A DNA stretch of 64,000 nucleotides from Segniliparus sp051660745 (GCF_051660745.1 NZ_JBOFQF010000003.1:1-64000), one strand, 5' to 3'. Positions 42,588 through 51,751 are shown, counted from the first letter of the stretch. Notes: a model not told the origin generated them from the letters alone. Numbers and translations: made by a program.

Positions 42588-44155
42588 CAACGGGGCCCGA
42601 GGCGACGGGCGTCGAGCCTGCCGAAGAGGCTGTCCGCGATCTGCCAGCCAGCGGCGAGCCGGACGGCTTTGGCCTCATGCCCGGACTCGGCGGCCTCCGC
42701 GATCTCCCGCGTGGCGTGCGCGTGCAGATGCGCCCGGCCCCGCGCGTATTGGGCGGCGGTGTCCTTGCTGACGAGGAACGCCCAGTCGCTGGAAACGGTG
42801 AGCAGCGCCTCGCGCAGAATCTGGTCGGAGACCCGGTCGCGGAACAACTGGGGCTGCGCGAGCCGCTTGTCGACGCTGCGCAACGCGGTGTCCACCACGT
42901 CGGCGTTGAGCTCGACAAGGTCGGCGACCTGCGGGCCTGCCCAGACCCGCCAGTCTTTGCCCGATCCCCAGGAGCAGTCGCCCGGGTCGAGGCGCTCGCC
43001 GACGAATCCGTCCGAGGCCGCTTCGGCGAGGGTGCCGACCCGCACGCCCGCCTCGGGCAACGCGGTCAGCACCTGTTCGAGCCACTCCGGCCCCTCGTGC
43101 CACCAATGTCCGAAGAGCTCGGTGTCGAACGCCGCGACCACGAGCGCGGGCCGCCCGGTCCTGGCCGACTCGGCGACGAGGCGCTCGCGCACCGTCTGCA
43201 CGAAATCCGCGACGTCGCGGCGCACTGCCACCTGGGCCCGAGCGGGGTCGTAGGGGGCTTTCTCGGCGTCGGGCACGTGGTGGCCGGTGACCCTGGCGGG
43301 CTTGAGGCCGACGAGGTGGTCGTAGGTGTGGAAGTCCCGGTAGGCGCCGTCGCCGGGGTAGCCGGACTTGGGCGACCAGACGCGGTAGGTGACGGAGAGG
43401 TCCCGCCCGAACGCGAGCACGTCGGTGCCCTCGACGGGCCTGCCTGCCGCTGTCTCCCCGTGCATGGCGGGGCCGTCGAGCAGGAACCGCTCCACCCCGG
43501 CCCGCGCGTACTCGTCGCCCATCCCAGGGGTGAAGGCGCATTCGGGGGCCCAGATGCCGCGCGGGCGGCCAAGGCCGCGGGCCTGCGCGTCGGCGAGGCC
43601 CTCCCGCAGGGTGAACTCGCGCATCCTCGGGTTGAGCAGCGGGCTGAACGAGTGGGCGAGCGGGCCGCCGAGGAGCTCGACCACGTTCGTGTCCACGAGC
43701 TGGCGCAGCACCGGGGAGCCGCCGTGCAACCAGCTGGATTCGAATTCGGCGAGCGCGGCGCTCGCCTGGCGGTGCTCGTAGGCGCCGAGGCGGCGCAGCG
43801 CCTCGGGCGAGCTGGCGGTCCCCGGGCGCGCGCCGGTCGACTGGACCACGGCGGCCTCGTCGGCGCGCAGGGCCCAGTTCGCGAGCCAATGGCGCATGCC
43901 GGTCAGCGCGAGGGGGTCGTCCAGCTGGGCGGCGAGCACGGGCGTGAGGGACAAGGAGAGCAGGTTCGTCCGACCGGTCTCGCCCAGCCTGCGCAGCAGG
44001 CTGAACAGGGGGAGGTACGACTGGGCCCACGCCTGGTAGAGCCATTCCTCGCCCACCGGCCACCGGCCGTGGTTGACGACCCAGGGGAGGTGCGTGTGCA
44101 GGACGAAGCTGAACATCCCCGGCACGCTGTTGCTCGGCGCGCTGCGGGGGGTCAT
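42587..44155 (-). CDS. GH57 1,4-alpha-glucan branching enzyme (Rv3031-like)
   Basis: This 522-residue glycoside hydrolase family 57 protein matches the Rv3031 type, proposed to branch the glucan of methylglucose lipopolysaccharide. The N-terminal FVLHTHLPWV is the GH57 region 1. IWAPECAFTPG contains the nucleophile Glu region, and AAFDTELFGHWWHEGP carries the acid/base Asp region. The C-terminal helical part is the DUF1957 domain. Its ATG overlaps the methyltransferase stop by 4 nt. Confidence 0.92.
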   Translation of the reverse strand: MTPRSAPSNSVPGMFSFVLHTHLPWVVNHGRWPVGEEWLYQAWAQSYLPLFSLLRRLGETGRTNLLSLSLTPVLAAQLDDPLALTGMRHWLANWALRADEAAVVQSTGARPGTASSPEALRRLGAYEHRQASAALAEFESSWLHGGSPVLRQLVDTNVVELLGGPLAHSFSPLLNPRMREFTLREGLADAQARGLGRPRGIWAPECAFTPGMGDEYARAGVERFLLDGPAMHGETAAGRPVEGTDVLAFGRDLSVTYRVWSPKSGYPGDGAYRDFHTYDHLVGLKPARVTGHHVPDAEKAPYDPARAQVAVRRDVADFVQTVRERLVAESARTGRPALVVAAFDTELFGHWWHEGPEWLEQVLTALPEAGVRVGTLAEAASDGFVGERLDPGDCSWGSGKDWRVWAGPQVADLVELNADVVDTALRSVDKRLAQPQLFRDRVSDQILREALLTVSSDWAFLVSKDTAAQYARGRAHLHAHATREIAEAAESGHEAKAVRLAAGWQIADSLFGRLDARRLGPR

Positions 44156-44940
44156 GCCTTGGTCCCGAAGGCGATCAGGTCGAGGCAGTCGTCGAGCCGG
44201 TCCACGTCGTCACGGCCACGGGCCTCGAAATCGAAGTCTTTTGTCGTGATGGAAGACACAGCGTCGAGCAGCTCGTCCGGCCACGGCTCGCCGGACAGCG
44301 CCAGCTCGGTCTGCGCGCCGATGAGCCCGCCGGGGTGCCGCGAGTCGAGCCCGGCCAGGCGCGGGCCGTGGTAGAGGCCCGCCATGGAGGCGACCTGGAA
44401 CCCGGCCTCGGCCATGAGGTCCCAGAGCTCCGCGGGCGCGAACTCTTTGGTGTGGAACGGGTTGAGGGGCACGTCCCTGCCGGGGGAGAAGGTGATCCGG
44501 TTGGGCGTCGAGACGATGAGCGTCCCGCCGCTCTTCAGCGCTCGGCGGCATTCCCGAAGAAAGCCGATCTGGTCCCAAAGATGCTCGATCACCTGCAGGT
44601 TCACGACGACGTCGATGGAGTCGGACCGGAACGGCAGCTGCGCGAGATTGCCCCGCACGGCTGTGACGGCCGGGTATTTGGCGCGGGTGTGGGCGATGGC
44701 CTGCTGGTCGTAGTCGAGGGCGAACACGGCCCGGGCGCGGCGGGCGAGGAGGTTCGCGCCGTAGCCCTCCCCGGAGCCCGCTTCGAGCACCACGCGGTTC
44801 TCGCACAGCTCGTTCCCGGCGGGGGACAGCATCTCGTACACCGCCTCGTGCCTGCGGAACCAATAGTTCTCCCTGGCGATGTCGGGCACGGTTCGCTCTC
44901 CGGTGAGCGGCAACGGATCGAGTTCGGATGGTGTGGACAT
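44152..44940 (-). CDS. SAM-dependent methyltransferase of the MGLP cluster (Rv3030-like)
   Basis: This 262-residue class I methyltransferase has the motif I VLEAGSGEGYG and the VIEHLWDQ and GGTLIVSTPN post-motifs. By position and sequence it corresponds to Mtb Rv3030, implicated in methylating the early methylglucose lipopolysaccharide precursor. It is first in the three-gene unit. The 198 bp to divergent etfB contain the control region. Confidence 0.9.
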   Translation of the reverse strand: MSTPSELDPLPLTGERTVPDIARENYWFRRHEAVYEMLSPAGNELCENRVVLEAGSGEGYGANLLARRARAVFALDYDQQAIAHTRAKYPAVTAVRGNLAQLPFRSDSIDVVVNLQVIEHLWDQIGFLRECRRALKSGGTLIVSTPNRITFSPGRDVPLNPFHTKEFAPAELWDLMAEAGFQVASMAGLYHGPRLAGLDSRHPGGLIGAQTELALSGEPWPDELLDAVSSITTKDFDFEARGRDDVDRLDDCLDLIAFGTKA

Positions 44941-45016
44941 TAGCTCGCAACACTATCAAGAGGACCAGGTGCGCGTTTTTCGGAGGCGATGCGGTAGCGT
45001 GGCTTCGTGGTGGTAC

Positions 45017-45032
45017 GTTACTGACGGGTAAC
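45017..45032. promoter_or_regulatory. Inverted repeat in the etfBA upstream region
   Basis: GTTAC-TGACGG-GTAAC is a 5-bp perfect inverted repeat with a 6-base spacer, in the 198-bp divergent gap upstream of etfB. It resembles TetR-type operators of lipid-metabolism genes in mycolic-acid bacteria. The regulator is not known. Confidence 0.45.
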
Positions 45033-45138
45033 TTACGCGCGCAGTCCCGCGAGTGACCCGGCAAACCCCACCGCAGCGACGCGAGCTCGCGCCGCGCCCT
45101 AACCGAAAACGTCGATCGAGGAGACACGAGGCAAACCC

Positions 45139-45927
45139 ATGCCGAATATCGTTGTACTGATCAAGCAGGTTCCGGACACCTGGTCCGAGCGCAAGCTGGC
45201 CGATGGTGACTACACGTTGGACCGAGGCGCGGCGGACGCCGTCCTCGACGAGATCAACGAGCGCTCCGTCGAGGAGGCGCTGCAGATCAAGGAGCGCGAC
45301 GGGGGCGAGGTCATCGTCCTCACGGTCGGCCCCGAGCGCGCGGGCGAGGCAGTGCGCAAGGCGCTGTCGATGGGCGCGGACCGGGCGGTGCACGTCCAGG
45401 ACGACGCGATCCGCGGCTCCGACGCGATCCAGACCGCCTGGGTGATCGCCAAGGCCCTCGGCACCATTGAGGGCGTGAACCTGGTCATCGCGGGCAACGA
45501 GGCCACCGACGGCCGCGTCGGCGCGGTGCCCGCGATCGTCGCCGAGTACCTGGGCCTGCCCCAGCTCACGAGCGTCCGCAAGGTCGTCATCGAGGGCGAC
45601 AGCATCACCGCCGTGCGCGAGACCGACGAGGCCGTCTACACGCTCAAGGCCCCGCTCCCCGCGATCGTGTCGGTGACCGAGAAGATCAACGAGCCCCGGT
45701 TCCCGTCCTTCAAGGGCATCATGGCCGCGAAGAAGAAGCCGGTCGAGGTGCTGTCCCTGGCCGACCTCGGCGTCGAGGCCGACGAGGTCGGCGTCGCGAA
45801 CGCCGGGTCGAAGGTCCTGTCGGTCGCCGCGAAGCCCGCGAAGTCCGCTGGCGAGAAGGTCGTGGACGAGGACGGCGCTGGCGGTCCGCAGATCGCGCAG
45901 TACCTCATCTCCCAGAAGATCATCTGA
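45139..45927 (+). CDS. etfB: Electron transfer flavoprotein, beta subunit
   Basis: EtfB binds AMP and, with EtfA, takes electrons from acyl-CoA dehydrogenases to the respiratory chain. The 262-residue protein has the family start IVVLIKQVPDTWSERKL and the conserved VIAGNEATDGRVGAVPA block. GAGG lies about 8 nt before the ATG at 45139. It matches Mtb fixA (Rv3029c), which also adjoins the Rv3030-Rv3032 genes. etfA follows. Confidence 0.95.
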   Translation: MPNIVVLIKQVPDTWSERKLADGDYTLDRGAADAVLDEINERSVEEALQIKERDGGEVIVLTVGPERAGEAVRKALSMGADRAVHVQDDAIRGSDAIQTAWVIAKALGTIEGVNLVIAGNEATDGRVGAVPAIVAEYLGLPQLTSVRKVVIEGDSITAVRETDEAVYTLKAPLPAIVSVTEKINEPRFPSFKGIMAAKKKPVEVLSLADLGVEADEVGVANAGSKVLSVAAKPAKSAGEKVVDEDGAGGPQIAQYLISQKII

Positions 45928-45971
45928 CCTGACTGACGCACGCATCGAGAAGACTTATTTAGGAGAGAATT

Positions 45972-46928
45972 ATGGCTGAAGTGCTCGCCCTCATCGACTA
46001 CGCGGACGGAGCTCCGCGCAAGGTCGCCCTGGAACTCATCACCGCCGCGAACGCCATCGGCGAGGCTTCTGCCGTCGTCGTCGGCGCCCCCGGCACGACG
46101 GACTCGCTCGTCTCGGCGCTCAAGGCCGCGGGCGCCCACAAGATCTACGCCGCCGAGTCGGAGGCCGCGACGAAGTACTTCCTCACCCCCAAGGTGGACG
46201 TGCTCGCGAACCTCGCGGAGACCGCTTCCCCGGCCGCGATCCTCGTCGCCGCGTCGATCGACGGCAAAGAGGTCGCGGGCCGAGTCGCCGCGCGGCTCGG
46301 CTCCGGCTTGCTCACCGACGTCATCGACGTGAAGCAGGACGGCTCGGCCACGCACTCGATCTTCGGCGGCGCGTTCACCGTCGAGGCGCAGACCACCGGC
46401 GAAGTCCCGGTCATCGCCGTGCGTCCGGGCGCTGTCGCGGCCGCGCCGCAGGAGGCCGCGGGCGTCGTCGAGCAGGTCGAGGTGCCCGAGCCCGCCGCCA
46501 ACGCCGTGGAGATCGTCTCGAAAGAGCCGCTCGTGAAGGGCGACCGCCCGGAGCTCACCGAGGCGGCCATCGTCGTCTCCGGCGGACGTGGCGTCGGCAG
46601 CGCCGACAACTTCAAGGTGGTCGAGTCCCTGGCCGACTCGTTCGGCGCTGCGGTCGGCGCGTCCCGCGCAGCGGTGGACTCCGGCTTCTACCCGGGCCAG
46701 TTCCAGGTCGGCCAGACCGGCAAGACGGTCTCCCCGCAGCTGTACGTCGCGCTCGGCATCTCCGGCGCGATCCAGCACCGCGCGGGCATGCAGACCTCGA
46801 AGACCATCGTCGCGGTGAACAAGGACGAAGAGGCCCCGATCTTCGAGATCGCGGACTACGGCGTCGTCGGCGACCTGTTCAAGGTCGCCCCGACCCTCGA
46901 GGCCGAGGTCAAGAAGCACAAGGGCTGA
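45972..46928 (+). CDS. etfA: Electron transfer flavoprotein, alpha subunit
   Basis: The 318-residue EtfA carries FAD. The C-terminal FAD-binding domain is visible: VVSGGRGVGSADNF, then QVGQTGKTVSPQLYVALGIS, and AVNKDEEAPIFEIADYG. The N-terminal domain resembles EtfB. AGGAGAG precedes the ATG by about 8 nt. It is 44 bp after etfB and is followed at once by a strong terminator. Confidence 0.95.
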   Translation: MAEVLALIDYADGAPRKVALELITAANAIGEASAVVVGAPGTTDSLVSALKAAGAHKIYAAESEAATKYFLTPKVDVLANLAETASPAAILVAASIDGKEVAGRVAARLGSGLLTDVIDVKQDGSATHSIFGGAFTVEAQTTGEVPVIAVRPGAVAAAPQEAAGVVEQVEVPEPAANAVEIVSKEPLVKGDRPELTEAAIVVSGGRGVGSADNFKVVESLADSFGAAVGASRAAVDSGFYPGQFQVGQTGKTVSPQLYVALGISGAIQHRAGMQTSKTIVAVNKDEEAPIFEIADYGVVGDLFKVAPTLEAEVKKHKG

Positions 46929-46941
46929 TCAAGCCGCAGTA

Positions 46942-46980
46942 AGAGCGCGGCCCCGGAGCTTGGCTCCGGGGCCGCGCTCT
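46942..46980 (+). terminator. Terminator after etfA
   Basis: AGAGCGCGGCCCCGGAGC pairs perfectly over 18 bp with GCTCCGGGGCCGCGCTCT around a TTG loop, followed by TGTTT. It lies 13 bases after the etfA stop. Confidence 0.85.
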
Positions 46981-47003
46981 TGTTTCCGGTAACGTGGCCG
47001 CTC

Positions 47004-47546
47004 ATGACTGCGAGCTCTGTTTCCGGCTTCCCGATCCGCGACGCGACTGCGGCGGACGCGGCGGCCTGCGCGGCGATCTACGCGCCGTATGTCTTGGACA
47101 CGGCGATCAGCTTCGAAGAGGTCCCGCCGACCGCCGAGGAGATGGCGGCCCGGATCGCGAAGGCGCAGGAGCGGCACGCGTGGCTGGTGCTGGAGCAAGA
47201 GGGCAGCGTCGTCGGCTACGCCTACGCCGGCCCGTTCGCGTCGCGCGCGGCGTACCAGTGGAGCTGCGAGGTGAGCATTTACCTGCAGCGGGGCAGCGCG
47301 AGCAAAGGCGGTGGCAGGGCGCTGTACACCGAGCTGCTGGCCAGGCTCGCGGAGCGGGGCTACCGCTGCGCGTTCGGCGGCTACACGCTGCCGAACCGGG
47401 CGAGCGAGTCCCTGCACCGGGCGATGGGCTTCCGGCTCTCGGGGGTGCACCGCAAGGTCGGCTTCAAGCACGGGGCCTGGCGCGACGTGGCCTGGGCCCA
47501 ACGCGACCTCGGCCCGGACGACGAGCCGCCGGGCGATATCGGCTGA
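47004..47546 (+). CDS. GNAT N-acetyltransferase, phosphinothricin acetyltransferase type
   Basis: This 180-residue acetyl-CoA-dependent enzyme has the start IRDATAADAAACAAIYAPYV and the acetyl-CoA loop region around SKGGGRALY, then YTLPNRASESLHRAMGFR, which place it in the Pat/YncA branch that acetylates small amino compounds. The real substrate is not readable. TAACGT ends 8 nt before the ATG at 47004, right after the etfA terminator, suggesting its own leaderless promoter. Confidence 0.85.
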   Translation: MTASSVSGFPIRDATAADAAACAAIYAPYVLDTAISFEEVPPTAEEMAARIAKAQERHAWLVLEQEGSVVGYAYAGPFASRAAYQWSCEVSIYLQRGSASKGGGRALYTELLARLAERGYRCAFGGYTLPNRASESLHRAMGFRLSGVHRKVGFKHGAWRDVAWAQRDLGPDDEPPGDIG

Positions 47547-47558
47547 CCGCCCTGCGGC

Positions 47559-48392
47559 TCACTCCGGCTCGCGGAACAGCTCGTCGTCCATGGCCTCGTC
47601 CACGGCGATGACGCGCAGGTCGAGGTCAGTTCGGGCTTCGAGGCCCGAACCGTCGTCCGGGCGGAGGACGAACACGCAGACACCTGTCTGCACGTCGAGG
47701 CGCACCAGCGACGGGCCCGAAGGAATCCACCGGGAGTTCCGCTCGTCGTCGTCGCCTGCCAGCAGCGGGCAGCAGCCGCAGCGCGGGGAGTACCGGGCCG
47801 TCGGCGTCGCGAGCGCCTCCCACGCGGGCCTGCCGTGGTGGAGCACCGCTCGCAGGTCGTGGAGCTCGACAGGCGGCTCGGCCGCGCCATCGCGGCCATC
47901 GGCCAGCTCCACCGGGTCGAGCGTCGCGACCCAGTGGTAATCGCGGTGAAACGGCGGGTCGTATTGGATGGCGAATGGGAACGCCTCGTGCGGCCGGGCC
48001 AGCACCAAACCGTCTTCGTCGTAGACCGGGGCGGCCTCTGTCGGCCAGATGCGCGGTTTCGGCTTGCTGGCCTCGGCGGTCATCGCGGCGAGTTCGGCCG
48101 GGTCGAGATCGTCGCAGCCGATGAACCCGACCGCCACGACGGTCGAGCCGCCGGAGTCCAGCGAGGCCTCGATGATCGACACGGCTCCGTCGCTGGACTC
48201 GACTCGGAGCTTGTCGGGCCGTCGCAGGGAGCCGCGCTCGCGCCGTTCCCCGCCGAAGACGCTGCGCTCGTACTCCAGCGTCGACCACCGCCACGGGGAG
48301 GAGCGGGCCAGTGATCGGAACTGATCCGCTGTGGGATCGGCGAAGAGGTCGAGCATCTGGTCAGTATCCGCTTCCCTGTGGTACTCCGGCAA
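47559..48392 (-). CDS. Unrecognised 277-residue protein
   Basis: The product is soluble, acidic, with no signal peptide or helix. A Cys cluster PRCGCCPLL at about residue 200 could bind metal or be structural. I do not recognise the family. The gene is convergent to the acetyltransferase gene with 12 bp between stops. It lies downstream of the MHS-type transporter on the same strand. Confidence 0.65.
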   Translation of the reverse strand: MPEYHREADTDQMLDLFADPTADQFRSLARSSPWRWSTLEYERSVFGGERRERGSLRRPDKLRVESSDGAVSIIEASLDSGGSTVVAVGFIGCDDLDPAELAAMTAEASKPKPRIWPTEAAPVYDEDGLVLARPHEAFPFAIQYDPPFHRDYHWVATLDPVELADGRDGAAEPPVELHDLRAVLHHGRPAWEALATPTARYSPRCGCCPLLAGDDDERNSRWIPSGPSLVRLDVQTGVCVFVLRPDDGSGLEARTDLDLRVIAVDEAMDDELFREPE

Positions 48393-48426
48393 ATCCTTTT
48401 CCCGGCTCGGCTGCAGGCTGCCTCGC

Positions 48427-49755
48427 TCAGCGCCGGGTCAACAATCCTTTGCGGGAGAACCAGATCGTCGCCGACAGGCCGCAGGCCGCGGCGAAGAGCA
48501 GCCAGAGCCCCGGGGCGCCTTTGCCGTAGTTCTGGTCCAGCCACTTCCCGCCGAGGTCGGTGAAGGTGCCGAGCATGGTCGCGAGGCTGTACGCGAGCGA
48601 GAACCCGGTGGCCCGGACCGCTTTCGGCATGACCTCGACGAGCGCGACCACCATCGCGCCGTTGTAGCTGGCGTAGAGCAGCGCGAGCCACAGCTCGACG
48701 GCGAGCATATGCCCCAACGAGGGGTGGGTGACGAGCCATAGGAGGGCGGGATACGCGGTGAGCACCCCGAGCGTCGCGGCGACCACCAGGATCGGGCCGC
48801 GCCCGATTCGGTCCGACAGCGCCCCGGACAGCGGCAGGACGCAGAAGTTCGCCATGCCGACGCAGAGGACGACGACGAGGCTTTGGCGCACGGACAGGTG
48901 CAGGTCCTCTTTGCCGAAGGTCGCGGTGTAGTTCGTGATGAAGTAGAAGAACACCGTCGTCATCACGACCCAGCCCATGCCCGCGATCACCAGCGGCAGG
49001 TTCGCGGCGACGCTCTGGCGGATCTCGGCGAAGCTCGGGTGGTGGTTTTGGTGCGCGAAGCCCTCGGTCTCCTCCAGCGAGCGGCGGACGAGATAGATGA
49101 AGGGGACGATCAGGCAGCCCGCGACGAACGGGATCCGCCAGCCCCAGTCGACCAGGACCTGGTGCGGGAGTGTCTCGCGGATGAGGATGCCGACGATGCT
49201 GCCCACGATGACCGACACTTGCTGGCTCGCAGACTGCCAGCTCACGAAGAAACCCCTGCGCTCCGGCGGCGCCATCTCCGCGAGGTAGACCGACACGCCG
49301 CCGAGCTCCACGCCTGCGGAGAAGCCTTGCAAGAGCCTGCCCGCGATCACCCCGATCGGCGCGAGGATCCCGATCTGGGCGTAGCCGGGCAGGAACGCGA
49401 CCATGGCGGTGCCGATCGCCATGATCAGCAGGGTGAGCAGAAGCCCCTTGCGCCGCCCGATCCGGTCGACGTAGGGGCCGAGGACGAGCGCGCCCACGGG
49501 CCGCATCACCGAGCCGAGCCAGAACGTCGCGAACGCGGCGAGCTCGGACACGTAGTGGCTGTGGGCGGGGAAGTAGACCCTGCCGATGTCGTGCGCGAAG
49601 ATGCCGAACACCATGAAGTCGTACATTTCGAGGAAGTTCCCGCTCACCACTCGCAACACCATGGCGGCCTGCGATTTCGCGGTCTTCGGTTTGGCGGCGG
49701 CGGGCGGCTCGCCCGTCGCCTCGGTCGGCTGCTGCTGCGTCGCGCTTTCAAGCAC
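48427..49755 (-). CDS. MFS transporter, metabolite:H+ symporter type
   Basis: This 442-residue protein has about 12 hydrophobic helices and the MFS loop motif DRIGRRKG, with a start (VLRVVSGNFLEMYDFMVFG) typical of the MHS subfamily that takes up citrate, tricarballylate or other carboxylates. The substrate cannot be read more closely. A second copy of the loop motif (SDRIGRGP) is in the C-terminal half, as in all MFS proteins. The N-terminal 30 residues are polar and Ala/Pro-rich. It is divergent from ureG. Confidence 0.85.
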   Translation of the reverse strand: MLESATQQQPTEATGEPPAAAKPKTAKSQAAMVLRVVSGNFLEMYDFMVFGIFAHDIGRVYFPAHSHYVSELAAFATFWLGSVMRPVGALVLGPYVDRIGRRKGLLLTLLIMAIGTAMVAFLPGYAQIGILAPIGVIAGRLLQGFSAGVELGGVSVYLAEMAPPERRGFFVSWQSASQQVSVIVGSIVGILIRETLPHQVLVDWGWRIPFVAGCLIVPFIYLVRRSLEETEGFAHQNHHPSFAEIRQSVAANLPLVIAGMGWVVMTTVFFYFITNYTATFGKEDLHLSVRQSLVVVLCVGMANFCVLPLSGALSDRIGRGPILVVAATLGVLTAYPALLWLVTHPSLGHMLAVELWLALLYASYNGAMVVALVEVMPKAVRATGFSLAYSLATMLGTFTDLGGKWLDQNYGKGAPGLWLLFAAACGLSATIWFSRKGLLTRR

Positions 49756-49865
49756 GGCTGTCTTCTCCTCGAAGTCCTGGGTGTCTGGAATACGGTTTCG
49801 TCCTAGGACGCTTCTACCAGAAGACGCGCACGAGCGCAGTCCCGGCGCGCGGTACTGTGGAGGGC

Positions 49866-50531
49866 ATGCCGCACGAGAACCACGGACAGCACCATCACCA
49901 CCGCGAACGCCAGCCGGGGGAGCCGCTGCGGATCGGCGTCGGCGGGCCGGTGGGCTCGGGAAAGACCGCTCTGGTGGCGGCGCTGTGCCGGGCGCTGCGC
50001 GAGGACTATCAGCTCGCTGTGCTCACGAATGATATTTACACCACAGAAGACGCCGATTTCCTCCGTCGGCACGCGGTGCTCCCGGACGAGCGGATCACCG
50101 CTGTGAAGACCGGCGGCTGCCCGCACACCGCGATCCGCGACGACATCACCGCGAACCTCAACGCGGTGGAGGACCTGGTCGAGGCGAACCCCGGCCTCGA
50201 CCTGGTGCTTGTGGAGTCCGGGGGCGACAACCTCACGGCGATGTTCTCCACCGGGCTGGTGGACGCGCAGATCTTCGTCCTCGACGTGGCGGGCGGCGAC
50301 AAAGTGCCCCGCAAGGGCGGGCCGGGGGTCACGTTCGCCGACTTGCTGGTGATCAACAAGACCGACCTCGCGCCGCTCGTCGGCGCGGACTTGTCCGTGA
50401 TGGACCGGGACGCGAGCGCGGTCCGCGCGGGCCGCCCGACCGTCTTTCTGTCGTTGACCGAGGACCCTGCCGCGACTCCGGTGACCGATTGGCTCAAACC
50501 GCAGCTCGATGCGCTCGTGGCTGCGCGTTGA
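49866..50531 (+). CDS. ureG: Urease accessory GTPase UreG
   Basis: UreG is the GTPase that drives nickel delivery to urease. The 221-residue protein has a His-rich N-terminus (GQHHHHRER), a P-loop GVGGPVGSGKT, the metal-binding CPH in GGCPHTAIRDD and NKTDLAP for guanine recognition. The ATG at 49866 is preferred; GGAGG only two bases before it, together with TACTGT 7 nt before it, suggests a leaderless mRNA. ureA, ureB, ureC and ureF are not upstream, unlike Mtb ureABCFGD. Confidence 0.93.
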   Translation: MPHENHGQHHHHRERQPGEPLRIGVGGPVGSGKTALVAALCRALREDYQLAVLTNDIYTTEDADFLRRHAVLPDERITAVKTGGCPHTAIRDDITANLNAVEDLVEANPGLDLVLVESGGDNLTAMFSTGLVDAQIFVLDVAGGDKVPRKGGPGVTFADLLVINKTDLAPLVGADLSVMDRDASAVRAGRPTVFLSLTEDPAATPVTDWLKPQLDALVAAR

Positions 50532-51210
50532 CGCCGTCGCGGGCAGGGTCCCGCGATGGCGTTCGGAGGGGGTGTTCACGGTCCGCCTCACCGGGGAGGA
50601 CCAGGTCCATATCGTCTCCGCCGCCGCAGGACCGCTCGGCGGCGACGAGGTCGTGGTCGAGGTCCATGTGGGCGAGGGGGCCTCGCTGACGGTGCGCGGC
50701 GTGGCCGCGAGCGTGGCCCTGCCGGGATCCGCGACCGACCGTTCCTCGTGGTCGTGGGAGCTCGACGTCGCCGAGGGCGGCAGACTGCTGCTCGAACCGC
50801 AGCCGGTCATCGTCGCGGGCCGGGCCGCCCATCACGGGGCGACCGCGCTGCGGCTCGCCAGCGGGGCCTCTGCCGTGCTCGTGGAGCAGGCGCAGATCGG
50901 CCGGTTCGGGGAGGCCGAGGGGGCGTGGCGGGGCTCGTTGGCGGTGGACGTGGACGGCCAGGAGCTCCTGCGGCACGCGGTCGAGCTGGGCGAGGGCAGC
51001 GCGACGTGGGACCGGGGCTTCGCCCCTGCCGCGATCGAGAGCGAGTTCCGCTACCCGGACGACCGCCCTGCCTGGGTTGGCATGCCGGAGCCCGTCCGGG
51101 CAGCCCGGCGCGCGCAGCGGCAAGACGCGTCCGCGTTGGCGGCGCGATTGCCGCTGGCGGGCGGGGGGAGCCTCACGACCAGGCTGTCTTCCCGCCTCGT
51201 CGACATGTGA
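50509..51210 (+). CDS. ureD: Urease accessory protein UreD
   Basis: UreD is the scaffold that binds apo-urease with UreF and UreG. The 233-residue protein shows the family's beta-rich core, TVRLTGEDQVHIVSAAAGPL, GGDEVVVEVHV and LLLEPQPVIVAGRAAH. It overlaps ureG by 23 nt. The C-terminus is shorter than in many UreD proteins. No urease subunit gene is near. Confidence 0.88.
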   Translation: MRSWLRVDAVAGRVPRWRSEGVFTVRLTGEDQVHIVSAAAGPLGGDEVVVEVHVGEGASLTVRGVAASVALPGSATDRSSWSWELDVAEGGRLLLEPQPVIVAGRAAHHGATALRLASGASAVLVEQAQIGRFGEAEGAWRGSLAVDVDGQELLRHAVELGEGSATWDRGFAPAAIESEFRYPDDRPAWVGMPEPVRAARRAQRQDASALAARLPLAGGGSLTTRLSSRLVDM

Positions 51211-51310
51211 TCCGAGAGATAAGGAAAACGCGAATAATTCCCGCCTCGTGCGAGTTGAACAAGAGGTAAATACATCCGATGATCCGATAATAGAAATGAA
51301 GGTGATGGCC

Positions 51311-51727
51311 ATGGTGGCGAAGAAAGCATTCGCGGCGGCAGCGGCCCTCGGTGCTGCGGCTCTGCTCGGGGCGGCGGCGCCTGCGAGCGCGAAGACGATC
51401 GGCGGAGCCTCGGGCTACGACGTGACGTACCAGGTCTCCGGGACGCAGGGCGCGAACATCGCGAGGATCCGGTACCAGGGCTCTGGCGGCGAGGGCGTGA
51501 CGAACGCCGCGAGCCTGCCGTGGAGCTACAGCTTCCATGTCGGCGGCGGGTCCGACGGCTACAACGTCCCGGCGGCCCCGGTCGGCGTGTACGTCGACTC
51601 CCCGGCGGGCGCCTCGGCCAGCCCCTCGGGCCTCTACACCTGCGAGATCTTCGTGAACGGGCAGCTCATGGAAACGCGGACGCGCGACACGGGCCATGTG
51701 GCCATCTGTGTCACGCACGACGACTGA
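51311..51727 (+). CDS. MmpS-like secreted protein
   Basis: This 138-residue protein ends in an MmpS-type beta domain: VTYQVSGTQGA, then LPWSYSF and a C-terminal TCEIFVNGQLMETRT with a second Cys in VAICV, which match the paired strands of MmpS. MmpS proteins are normally anchored by a membrane helix beside an MmpL transporter; here residues 1 to about 28 look like a cleaved signal peptide (ALGAAALLGAAAPASA). The ATG at 51311 has AAGGTGA five bases upstream; ATG at 51296 is an alternative. No mmpL is in the window. Confidence 0.7.
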   Translation: MVAKKAFAAAAALGAAALLGAAAPASAKTIGGASGYDVTYQVSGTQGANIARIRYQGSGGEGVTNAASLPWSYSFHVGGGSDGYNVPAAPVGVYVDSPAGASASPSGLYTCEIFVNGQLMETRTRDTGHVAICVTHDD

Positions 51728-51751
51728 GCGCGGGCCCGGTCGTCGCGGAGA

